DNA of 64,000 bases from JAFGRU01 sp016934985. Its GTDB lineage: Bacteria; Desulfobacterota; Desulfuromonadia; Desulfuromonadales; JAAYDE01. The notes below the pieces were generated by a model. It ran no database searches. It saw only the letters and a program-made list of their open reading frames with translations, and was not told the origin of the DNA. The translations under genes and the position numbers were made by a program. How positions within the stretch are numbered: position 1 is the first letter of the stretch; every line of letters starts with the position of its first letter. Below are positions 53,691-61,284 of this stretch, in pieces. Location: the NCBI GenBank assembly GCA_963665045.2, contig CAXXJQ010000006.1, positions 496,001 through 560,000 on the forward strand. Reading direction: 5' to 3'.

Positions 53691-53719
53691 TTGACAGGTC
53701 TCTTAACAGGTGATAAATT
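53691..53719 (+). promoter_or_regulatory. Promoter of the phd-relE-type operon
   Basis: TTGACA (53691-53696), 17 nt, TAAATT (53714-53719). AAGGAGGAACTTC follows before the ATG at 53744. Confidence 0.7.
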
Positions 53720-53743
53720 GGGTCCATTAAAAGGAGGAACTTC

Positions 53744-54013
53744 ATGAATACTAAATTTTCCGAGGATGTCATTCCTCTTACCGAAATGAAGATAAATCCG
53801 GGCAAAATTGTCAGACAGGTCACGGAAGTTCACCGGCCGGTACTCCTAACCAAACGTGGTCGTGGAGTAGCTGTCGTCCAAGCATTGGAGGATTTCGAAA
53901 AAAACGAAGAGGAAAAAGCCTTCATGCGGGCAGTAGTTGCCGGTTTAAGTGATCTGGAAGAGGGTCATGAGGTAAGTCTTGCCACCGCTAAAGAACGACT
54001 TGGCTTGAAATAG
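53744..54013 (+). CDS. Phd/YefM family antitoxin
   Basis: 89 residues with the Phd/YefM DNA-binding N-terminus: VIPLTEMKINPGKIVRQVTE then RPVLLTKRGRGVAVVQALEDFE. An acidic, probably disordered C-terminus would wrap the toxin. It is one of the few plus-strand genes. It starts after a strong promoter and ribosome-binding site and is 3 nt from the toxin. Confidence 0.93.
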   Translation: MNTKFSEDVIPLTEMKINPGKIVRQVTEVHRPVLLTKRGRGVAVVQALEDFEKNEEEKAFMRAVVAGLSDLEEGHEVSLATAKERLGLK

Positions 54014-54016
54014 CTC

Positions 54017-54316
54017 ATGACCAGGCGATTTTCAGTTTCCATAACCCTTTCGGCCGTTGGCGATCTCGAAGAGGTCCGAGACTATTACCGGAAAAAACAG
54101 ATACCTGAAGTTGCTGAAAAACTCCTTGCGGAAATTTTTGCCGCTATCGAAGAACTTCACTATTTTCCGGATCGGGGGCGTGTGGTCCCCGAATTCGGTC
54201 AGTCAAATCTCCGGGAAGTGATTCATCCTCCGTTCAGAATAGTTTACAGACACGACACCGACCGAGTCCAGGTAGTACGGGTTTGGAGAAGCGAACGTTT
54301 ACTTCGCCTACCATAA
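54017..54316 (+). CDS. RelE/ParE family toxin
   Basis: 99 residues. ITLSAVGDLEEVRDYYRKK, then FPDRGRVVPEFGQSNLREVIHPPFRIVYRHD and VVRVWRSERLL follow the ParE/RelE fold. It is translated just after the Phd-type antitoxin. RelE members cut mRNA in the ribosome and ParE members poison gyrase; the sequence alone does not decide. Confidence 0.92.
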   Translation: MTRRFSVSITLSAVGDLEEVRDYYRKKQIPEVAEKLLAEIFAAIEELHYFPDRGRVVPEFGQSNLREVIHPPFRIVYRHDTDRVQVVRVWRSERLLRLP

Positions 54317-54337
54317 TTCCGGATTGCAGTTTCCCTT

Positions 54338-54520
54338 TCAGCCTTTCCCCTCACTCAACCTCTTCAATGAATACACGGAAACCAACCCCTTGATCCGCAC
54401 CGGCTGCTTGTCAGGGTTCTCTTCCTCCAATTTCAGAGCCCACCACAATCTGCGCACGAATTCTCGGCTGCCGATAATGCCGCTGTCCGTAAAATAACGG
54501 GTCCGAGTCAAAAAACAGTA
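54338..54520 (-). pseudogene. C-terminal remnant of a REP-associated tyrosine transposase (RAYT/Y1_Tnp)
   Basis: On the minus strand a frame reads RTRYFTDSGIIGSREFVRRL, then WWALKLEEENPDKQ, and ends VSVYSLKRLSEGKG-stop at 54338. This matches the C-terminal R-x-RYFTDGxxIGSxxFV ... GxxxYSLKRL region of RAYT transposases. The catalytic N-terminal domain is missing. RAYTs are linked to REP palindromes. Confidence 0.6.
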
Positions 54521-54540
54521 TAATTTGCCTGTCCCCTTTT

Positions 54541-54681
54541 TACTTGGATAGTTTGCAGCGGATCAAGGTGGCAGAAGTTGACATCCAAGGCAAAACCAGG
54601 CTGATGCTCACCCGATCCACAAAGGAACAAAAACAGATGCTGGAAGCCCTGGGTGTTCCCCCGGTTCCAGCAGATATTTGA
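54541..54681 (+). pseudogene. C-terminal remnant, probably of a DDE transposase
   Basis: The frame YLDSLQRIKVAEVDIQGKTR, continuing to LMLTRSTKEQKQMLEALGVP and a stop at 54681, resembles the C-termini of IS1634/IS4-type transposases. The upstream part is absent. The fragment abuts the oppositely oriented RAYT remnant. The family assignment is tentative. Confidence 0.4.
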
Positions 54682-55126
54682 GGGAAAAATGGATTTGTAG
54701 TACATAAAACCGGTGATCAAATTTATAACCTATTGATATTCCGTATTTTTATTTCTCAGGGTGTCAAACTTCGGCTACCGAAATCCCCCCTCAACATAAA
54801 CAGTCCAATCCACCACATTAAGACCAGAGGAAAAAATCAATTTACAGGGATACACAGGATAAAAGGGATAAATTTGAAGGCGATTAGACCAAAGGCTGAA
54901 GGCCGAGGGGAAATCAAACCCTAAAAGTCTTCGGTCTATAAACCTTTAGCCTGTTTCTACCCTCAGTCTTCAGCCTATTAACCCTGATCCTGTTTATCCC
55001 CTTCATCCCTGTTAATATTGCTTTTGTCCGTGTGTTTTCGTGGCTAATCTGCCGTTGCCTTTTCTTTGCGTTCTTAGCGTCTTTGCGAGCAACAGGTTTT
55101 CGTCCGTGTGCGTCCGTAGCTCAGGT
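54682..55126. repeat. Non-coding stretch ending in an R3-R1-R3-R4-R5-R4 block
   Basis: 54682-54834 has nothing I can assign. From 54840: R3 reversed, R1 (TTAGACCAAAGGCTGAAGGC and AAAGTCTTCGGTCTAT), R1/R3 in the same order as the 52.1-52.6 kb block, R4 (TTTGTCCGTGTGTTTTCGTG), R5 (TTTCTTTGCGTTCTTAGCG) and R4 again up to the epsI stop. Confidence 0.75.
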
Positions 55127-55759
55127 TTATTTCGGTAAAAAAGACTGAATAAACGGGTAAAAACTTCGAATAAAGCTGCTGCCAAGAGCAAAGGCTTTTG
55201 CCTCATCCTCCTCAAAAGGTACGGAAATGCGGATAAAAGCAGAATCCTTCCGGTTAAAAAAGATTGAATTAGCAATTTCAGTAAACTTCAAAGCATATTC
55301 GCTAGTAATACTTTTCCCTTTTACCTGGAACCAATAAAGAAAAAGTTCCTTACGATCACCGTGCTGATAAACCGACTTGACCAAAGGAACAACTCCATCC
55401 GTCACCGATACCTCGGTTTTTTCAATCGTCAACTGGCCCCATCCACTTCCCGGGAGACAATGCTTCGGGGAATGAATCGGCCCACTTTCCTTTCCACCGG
55501 AATGATAGCCTACATATAAAGTAACATTTTTCCCGTCGGGGGACCGGTAAGCCCTGGAAACATAGTCGGTGGGCTTCAAAACGTCCAAAATCCGCTGATC
55601 AAAACGAGTCTCATTCGTCATTCTCCAGCCCTGGTAATTCACAGGAATTTCCACCAGGGGACGGTTCACCGGGACCGTGATTTCCTGGTGGAAATGAATA
55701 TAGACTGCAGTCGCAATAAGGAGGGCAAAAACCACATAAAAACGATAAGACCTGATCAT
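55127..55759 (-). CDS. epsI: EpsI family exosortase-associated protein
   Basis: 210 residues, with one N-terminal membrane anchor (about 7-25). The EpsI domain carries the hallmark GPIHSPKHCLPGSGW (about 96-110) with conserved His and Cys, and a YWFQVKG segment. EpsI accompanies exosortases in exopolysaccharide loci. Here its ATG overlaps the exosortase stop by 4 nt (ATGA). Confidence 0.95.
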   Translation of the reverse strand: MIRSYRFYVVFALLIATAVYIHFHQEITVPVNRPLVEIPVNYQGWRMTNETRFDQRILDVLKPTDYVSRAYRSPDGKNVTLYVGYHSGGKESGPIHSPKHCLPGSGWGQLTIEKTEVSVTDGVVPLVKSVYQHGDRKELFLYWFQVKGKSITSEYALKFTEIANSIFFNRKDSAFIRISVPFEEDEAKAFALGSSFIRSFYPFIQSFLPK

Positions 55760-56604
55760 TTACCCACCTTTCGCAAAATACCACTAGTTAGCATCAGCAG
55801 AATCATGGCCAGGACAAAAACCGCCATGCCGGCAAACTCATGAAAAAAACCCTCTGCAGCTTTGGCGCCCCAATACTGAGCCAGGATGCCGGTCACAATC
55901 ACGCGAATGGCGTTAGTGAAAATGGCGATTGGGATAGCTGAAAGGATCAAGACCAGACGCTTCCAGGAGGATTTTTGACTGAAAAAGGCCAAAGCCACGC
56001 TCAGCGCGATGAGAGACATGAGAGAACGGAGACCACTGCAAGCATCCGCTACTTCCAAAACGGTCTGGGGAAACATGATGATGTTCCCCTCCCGCCAGAC
56101 GACAATACCCATGGCTTTCAGAGACCAAACCGAATACTTGGCGACAAACAGTTTGAGAGGAAAAGCGATAGCGTCATAGACAATATAGGGGAGGGGCACC
56201 ATGAAAAAAAGAAAGCCGAGCGGCAGCGCCAGAACCTTCAACGCATTCCATCCCAACCAGTATAGAACCAAGCCGATCAACAGGAACACCAGGGAGGAAC
56301 GCATTGCAAAATATTCGGTGCCAGCAACTCCGACCACCAGCAACCCCAACGCCCCCAGGATAATCACAAGACCCGCATTGTTCGGTTTAATAACGGTCTT
56401 TTTCAGCTCTTCGCGACACTCATAAATAAAATAGGCCGACACCAACGGCACCAGAAAACCATGAGAGTAGTTGGGATCTTCCGACCACTGGGCGACCATG
56501 TCAGGAACAACCTGGTAATATAGTGCAGCAAGTAAAAGAAGAGAAAAGATTAGAAAGTGTTTGTAGCGTTCAAAAAAAAATGGCAGGGTGTTGTTAGTTG
56601 GCAT
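55756..56604 (-). CDS. Exosortase (EpsH/XrtA-type transpeptidase)
   Basis: 282 residues with about eight membrane segments. The catalytic triad is visible: Cys189 in VADACSGLRSL, Arg234 in FTNAIRV, His255 in GFFHEFAG. Exosortases cut PEP-CTERM-like C-terminal sorting signals and process proteins for export with exopolysaccharide. PrsK and PrsR in the window suggest the XrtA class, though XrtD types also occur in this lineage. None of the complete proteins in the window has an obvious PEP-CTERM tail, so the substrates are elsewhere. Confidence 0.95.
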   Translation of the reverse strand: MPTNNTLPFFFERYKHFLIFSLLLLAALYYQVVPDMVAQWSEDPNYSHGFLVPLVSAYFIYECREELKKTVIKPNNAGLVIILGALGLLVVGVAGTEYFAMRSSLVFLLIGLVLYWLGWNALKVLALPLGFLFFMVPLPYIVYDAIAFPLKLFVAKYSVWSLKAMGIVVWREGNIIMFPQTVLEVADACSGLRSLMSLIALSVALAFFSQKSSWKRLVLILSAIPIAIFTNAIRVIVTGILAQYWGAKAAEGFFHEFAGMAVFVLAMILLMLTSGILRKVGK

Positions 56605-57141
56605 GGATTAATCCGATTTTATTGTATTGAGCTTTTTTCTCGTGTATTTTCGTGGTTTAAAAAGGCTTTTAACATTCGTTCTTCAGCCTACGCACCTCTT
56701 CCCATTTATCCCCTTGATCCCTGTTAATATGGCTTTTGTCTTTCTTTGCGTTCTTTGAGGCTTTGCGCAAGACAGATTTTGTCCGTGTGGGCCTGTGGCA
56801 AACCGCTGAGTACGCCAAGAACACTGATAAAAATATTTGTAAATCAGGTCGTTAGACTAAACGTTGAAGACTGTTAGGCAACCCTTAAATACTTTTTTCC
56901 CCTTTTTTCGAACTCAGTTTTTACCTTCAGCCTTCTCCCCCAATCCTGTTCATCCCCTTTATCCCTGTTAATTTTCCTTTTGTTCATGTATTTTCGTGGC
57001 TAATCTCAGCTTTTGCCTTTCTTTGCACTCTTTGCGCCTTGGCGTGAGTCAAATTGTTATCCGTGTGGACCCGTGGCAAGTGATCGCCTTTAGGTTGTAG
57101 GCTGAAGGCCGAAGGAAAATCAAACCCTAAAAGTCTTCAGA
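56605..57141. repeat. 537-bp intergenic mosaic of R4, R1, R3, R5 words
   Basis: R4 (56640), R3 (CATTTATCCCCTTGATCCCT, 56703), R5 (56738-56775), R4 (TTTGTCCGTGTGGGCCTGTG, 56778), R5 reversed (56803), R1 (56860), R3 (56943), R4 (56985), R5 (57012-57050), R4 (57060) and R1 (57092-57142). The last word, R4/R5 at 57155-57215, runs into the coding sequence of the next gene. No gene. Confidence 0.8.
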
Positions 57142-58362
57142 CTATTTACCTTTAGCCTTCTTTCGCAGCTTTGCGTGAGACAGATTTGGTTCGTGTGTTT
57201 TCGTGGCTAAAAAAGATTTAGAATCATCGACAGGTTTGCCCAAGCCTTTTCCAATCAAGTCATTTGCCAGATTATTTCCATCCACATAAACATCCGCCAC
57301 AATATTATAAAATTGCCCTGGCCTGACATTTTTCAAAACAATCCTCTTCCCTTCGGAGAGTCTTCTTATAATATAATCTTTGGCTTGAATGGCTTTGACC
57401 CTTTCCTCTGGCTTATAATCAGTCAGCATGGGAACATCGACCCTAGCTAGTCTGACGCCAATATACTCGCCGACAACTGCAGGATATTCATCGATATCAA
57501 CCCAGAAAAAACACCCATCAAAAACCCTTCTCAATTTTGCAACCACTATTTCCTGTGATTTTCGGTGCTCTAGTCTACGAATAAAGCTTTTAAGATTTTC
57601 GGAAACCACAGGATAATTATCCATGTTGGACGAAATTGAAGCTAAAATAGGGGAATCTAAAAAATAATCATAAGTCTGTTCGGTTTCTGGATTTAAAGAC
57701 ACGGCGTTAACCAAATTATCCGGCAAAGAAGTGTATTCGAAAACCCTCGTCTCAACCCAGTTAAAATCCATGACCGGGGGGAACAGCAAAGAATTTTCAA
57801 CGTCGCGCCCTGTGCCACTCTCCAATGAAAGCAAATCCCCCCTATCGTTTTTACTTCCTATGCCCATTAATTGTGAACTCGGATATTGTACCGAACTTGC
57901 CCCATAAGACGGCAATACTGAAGGAGGGTTTGAAAAAACTGGCGATCTTCGATCGAAGTGGTTGTTTTGATCTCTTGCCAACATGGATTTAGTAAAATCA
58001 TAATCCATCTGCGAAATTCGAAAGGTTCTGGAAACATTTGTTTGGAACCTGGCTGAAGACACAAAGTCGAAAGCGTCTTGAGAGCGTGAATCCCTCTTTT
58101 CCGAAAGTTGATCTGTGAAAGAGTTATTTCTCGAATCTTCCAATAGTTGACTTTGCAGTTCTCTGATAGAATCCATACCGAAAACCGGCCAAAAGAAACC
58201 GGCCACGGTAGGTTCAATCTCACCGAAAAAAATCCACTCCTGGAAACCATGCTTTTTGAGAAAATTAAAATTCCCTATTGCAACAAAAATCAAGGATAAA
58301 GCAACATACATCGAAACAAAAATCGACAAAACTTTTCCAACAAATGTGCTTTTTTGATTCAT
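57142..58362 (-). CDS. Membrane-anchored protein with inactive thermonuclease-fold domain
   Basis: 406 residues. An N-terminal membrane segment (about 10-32) is followed by a low-complexity region of about 200 residues I do not recognise. The C-terminal part (about 290-385) follows the staphylococcal-nuclease order (VDIDEYPAVVGEYIGVRLARVDVPML ... AIQAKDYIIRRLSEGKRIVL ... NNLANDLIGKGLGKP). The catalytic PE and YGR motifs read PML and FYNIV, so nuclease activity is unlikely. The last roughly 25 residues (from FLATKTHEP) are translated from R4/R5 repeat DNA. The start ATG at 58362 follows TTTGGGG. Function unknown. Confidence 0.7.
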   Translation of the reverse strand: MNQKSTFVGKVLSIFVSMYVALSLIFVAIGNFNFLKKHGFQEWIFFGEIEPTVAGFFWPVFGMDSIRELQSQLLEDSRNNSFTDQLSEKRDSRSQDAFDFVSSARFQTNVSRTFRISQMDYDFTKSMLARDQNNHFDRRSPVFSNPPSVLPSYGASSVQYPSSQLMGIGSKNDRGDLLSLESGTGRDVENSLLFPPVMDFNWVETRVFEYTSLPDNLVNAVSLNPETEQTYDYFLDSPILASISSNMDNYPVVSENLKSFIRRLEHRKSQEIVVAKLRRVFDGCFFWVDIDEYPAVVGEYIGVRLARVDVPMLTDYKPEERVKAIQAKDYIIRRLSEGKRIVLKNVRPGQFYNIVADVYVDGNNLANDLIGKGLGKPVDDSKSFLATKTHEPNLSHAKLRKKAKGK

Positions 58363-58568
58363 TTTCCCCAAAGGCCATTTCAATTAAATTGATATTTTTT
58401 CAACAAAAAGCGCAAAAGCCCAACTGAAAAAATTTATTTCCCCCAGCCTATGCACTCAAAGACAAGTTGTTGTGATGCAGCAAAGGCTGTCTACCATCAT
58501 CATTTTGCATTCAGCAAGTATTAACCGTCATTCACAGGGACCTCATTCCGTCCTCATGCGCAGGATAG

Positions 58569-58604
58569 CAAAAATCCCCGCTCAAAAAAAACGGGGATTT
58601 TTAA
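58569..58604 (-). terminator. Bidirectional intrinsic terminator after the beta-helix protein gene
   Basis: AAAAATCCCCG and CGGGGATTTTT form a perfect 11-bp stem around an A-rich loop, with T-rich flanks. It lies about 55 nt beyond the stop at 58656. The rest of the 58363-58655 gap shows no gene. Confidence 0.88.
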
Positions 58605-58655
58605 TATTATTTCCCAAAATAGGCAAAAAATTTATTTTCCAATCTTCGTTCCCGA

Positions 58656-61223
58656 CTATTCCCCGGTTTGTAAATCTTTAATGGCAGGGGGTAAAATACT
58701 CTCGATATATTCACCGTCAAAACCTTCATCATCTTGGCCGCCAACATGAATTTGTCCACCAACCGAGCCGTCATCATGGTAAAACCTTATTTCATCAATC
58801 CATATGGTAAACGGGTTCGGCACCTCAGGCCCACCTGCTTCCGGGCCAAAATGGAAATAGAAACGACCAAAACTGTCAAAGAAGTGGGTGATATCAGGTG
58901 GAACTGTAGAACCGCTGTAATTGGCCTGGTCCGGCTGGGTTGTGAGAATATATTTCACCCAGCCATCACCATTTTTCTCGATTGTCAGTCGGTGGTAGTA
59001 GTGATGAATGCCATAGTCTTCTTCGTAGGTGGCAGCATGGGCTTCAGTCCAATCCGAAGGGTCATGAATATAGCTGCCAAATTGCCAAGTATCATAACGA
59101 AACGGCAGGGGCTGTATCGGAAAATCCGCAGGGAAACGCACGTAAAAACTCATCCTGTTGGCACCATTGGCTTCCGGCATGTGGTCCGTAGTTTTTTCTT
59201 CCGACCTGAAATAAATTTGTGGGTCATCGTGATTAAATGTGATCTTGAGAGACTTTTGAGTGCCATTAGCTCCAACTGTGGGGTCAATTTCTATCGTTGC
59301 TCCATCCCCCGCGGCCGAGGAGGTGAAAACCCATCCACGCCCGTTACCTGTCGTATCCTGACCACCACCCGGCACCCAGAGTACCCCATCTTCAAAATCT
59401 TGTAGAGTCGAATATACGACTGAGTCTTCGGTATCAGAATCGACCGTTTCACCACTAACTGAGCTAGACGTACAAGCTGAATCAGCGGAGCAATCGGAAT
59501 CATCACAATCAATATAACCATCACAGTCTTCATCGACCTGACCAGTGCAAATTTCTGTAGCCCCGGGATTTATTGAAGCGTCAGAATCATTACAATCATC
59601 CGTCATGCCTAAAAGCTCACCAGACGCTTTCCAGAGGGCACCGGGATCGCTCTCAACATCCCGATAGTTATCAACATCCGCCCACCCATCATCGTCACCA
59701 TCGTAATAATAACGGGTGGTTGATGTGGATGTCGACCCGTAAATATCCGAAGGCATTTGGTTTCCTAGATACTCCCAAATATATGAGGTAAGAGTGATGT
59801 CATCTCTACCATTTAACTGCTTTCCTGTGGAGCAGAAACCGCGAGTGCCAGAAACATTCTCGTTTGAATAGGTACTCATGTTGGCCTTAATAATGACCTC
59901 ATTGGGCCAAGGCCATAAATCATTATCAGTAGTTGTGTTATATCCACTTTCCCCCCATAAAGTACCACTCACACCGATTTTCTTCATAACAGTAGCGCCG
60001 ACGTCGCCGCTATCTGATGCGGCCCCATCAAGGTCTGAACCATCCTCAATACGCAGGAGATAAAGCAGGGAGTTAGTCAAAGGATTAGTCATTATCATTT
60101 CGTTACTACCTAAAATTGTGCCGTTGCTCCGATTGTTATAAAAAGAGTTGTGGTCAGATGTGACGCTACCGACAGCGCTATTAACAGATATTCCTGTCAA
60201 AATACTATTTGTTATCGTCGTGTTCCCTTCATAGTTTTGTATTGCCGCATAATTTCCAAGCGCAGTATCCATACTGCCAATTGTGCTATGACGATAAACA
60301 GTATCAGTACCACGCAGTAACGATCCGGTGATATTCCCCCAACTTATTATATTTTCGTATGTTGTATCAGAATAACCAGAGGCGGTGCTATTCGTAGGCA
60401 AATCAGTGTTTAGTGCGATACATCCTCGAAAAGAGTTATTATTACCGCTTCCGTTTGGTTGAGTGAACGCCCCTACCAAACTCTCGTATGTCCAGTAATC
60501 TGAGGTAGCGGAGTCAATAATGATACAGTTTTGAGCTTCCGAATATGATGTATAGTAAAAACCAACACCGCCGATTGGATCGCCTGACCTTATCTCGCCC
60601 AAACGGCCAACACAACGTCGAAAAATAATGTGGTCACTCTGATATGCGAGAAATTTATATCGTCCACCACCATCAGCGTAGCAATCCTCAAAAAGTACGT
60701 AACTACTATGAGAAATAGTGAAAGATGGAGCTGTCGGAGCTGTGTTTGTTAAGGAACCGCATTCTATAAACTTGGCGTAATTTATACCGTAAGTGAGAGT
60801 TACTGAATTCCAAATAATTCCATCAAACTCCCAATACGCATCAACGTCTGACGAACCACCTGGGCCGTTTGTCATGTTTAGGTACGCTGTCGAGTCGTCA
60901 GGATCTCCAAAATAAACACTACCCGGATTTTCAGCATGAATTTTAGTGTAATTCCCATAAGATCCGGCAGGTGGATAATTTGATTGCGTTATGATATTAT
61001 TTGATCCACTATAAGTTCCATTTCTGATAATCAAGGTATCACCGCTGGACATGCCAGCAAAAGCAGCCTGTAGATTTGCAAAATCATCCGGCATATAATA
61101 CGTTTCACCAGCAATTGCCCCTTGACACATTGTTATCACAAAAAATACTGACCAAGCGACAACACAAGAAGTAAAATTTAAAAATAGTGTCAAAAAAAAA
61201 TTTCTTTCTTTTTTTCGCTGCAT
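58656..61223 (-). CDS. Large secreted right-handed beta-helix protein with MopE-type motif and jelly-roll tail
   Basis: An 855-residue preprotein from the ATG at 61223; longer frames run into the glycosyltransferase gene. The signal peptide has basic QRKKER and the hydrophobic run up to about 40. A parallel beta-helix part (about 45-400) begins YYMPDDFANLQAAFAGMSSG (pectate-lyase-like) and has many Asn/Ser turns. Near 560-640 is an Asp-rich MopE-type motif (CNDSDASINPGATEICTGQV then DEDCDGYIDCDDSDC). The C-terminal roughly 230 residues look like a concanavalin/polysaccharide-lyase jelly roll. It is probably exported and polysaccharide-binding or degrading. The context is exosortase plus EPS genes. 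Confidence 0.82.
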   Translation of the reverse strand: MQRKKERNFFLTLFLNFTSCVVAWSVFFVITMCQGAIAGETYYMPDDFANLQAAFAGMSSGDTLIIRNGTYSGSNNIITQSNYPPAGSYGNYTKIHAENPGSVYFGDPDDSTAYLNMTNGPGGSSDVDAYWEFDGIIWNSVTLTYGINYAKFIECGSLTNTAPTAPSFTISHSSYVLFEDCYADGGGRYKFLAYQSDHIIFRRCVGRLGEIRSGDPIGGVGFYYTSYSEAQNCIIIDSATSDYWTYESLVGAFTQPNGSGNNNSFRGCIALNTDLPTNSTASGYSDTTYENIISWGNITGSLLRGTDTVYRHSTIGSMDTALGNYAAIQNYEGNTTITNSILTGISVNSAVGSVTSDHNSFYNNRSNGTILGSNEMIMTNPLTNSLLYLLRIEDGSDLDGAASDSGDVGATVMKKIGVSGTLWGESGYNTTTDNDLWPWPNEVIIKANMSTYSNENVSGTRGFCSTGKQLNGRDDITLTSYIWEYLGNQMPSDIYGSTSTSTTRYYYDGDDDGWADVDNYRDVESDPGALWKASGELLGMTDDCNDSDASINPGATEICTGQVDEDCDGYIDCDDSDCSADSACTSSSVSGETVDSDTEDSVVYSTLQDFEDGVLWVPGGGQDTTGNGRGWVFTSSAAGDGATIEIDPTVGANGTQKSLKITFNHDDPQIYFRSEEKTTDHMPEANGANRMSFYVRFPADFPIQPLPFRYDTWQFGSYIHDPSDWTEAHAATYEEDYGIHHYYHRLTIEKNGDGWVKYILTTQPDQANYSGSTVPPDITHFFDSFGRFYFHFGPEAGGPEVPNPFTIWIDEIRFYHDDGSVGGQIHVGGQDDEGFDGEYIESILPPAIKDLQTGE

Positions 61224-61252
61224 AAAACCCCCCAAAAGTTTATGCACAATAC

Positions 61253-61273
61253 AAAAAAGGGCCTTCTCCCTTA
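61253..61273 (-). terminator. Weak intrinsic terminator between the glycosyltransferase and beta-helix genes
   Basis: AAGGG-AGAAGG-CCCTT followed by TTTT on the minus strand, immediately after the glycosyltransferase stop at 61285. The stem is only 5 bp, so read-through is likely. Confidence 0.45.
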
Positions 61274-61284
61274 TGGAAGAAATA

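Noticed and set aside
48000..57200. Integron-type cassette array
   Set aside because: No integrase and no attC core-site pairs (RYYYAAC/GTTRRRY) at cassette edges; kept only as an analogy.
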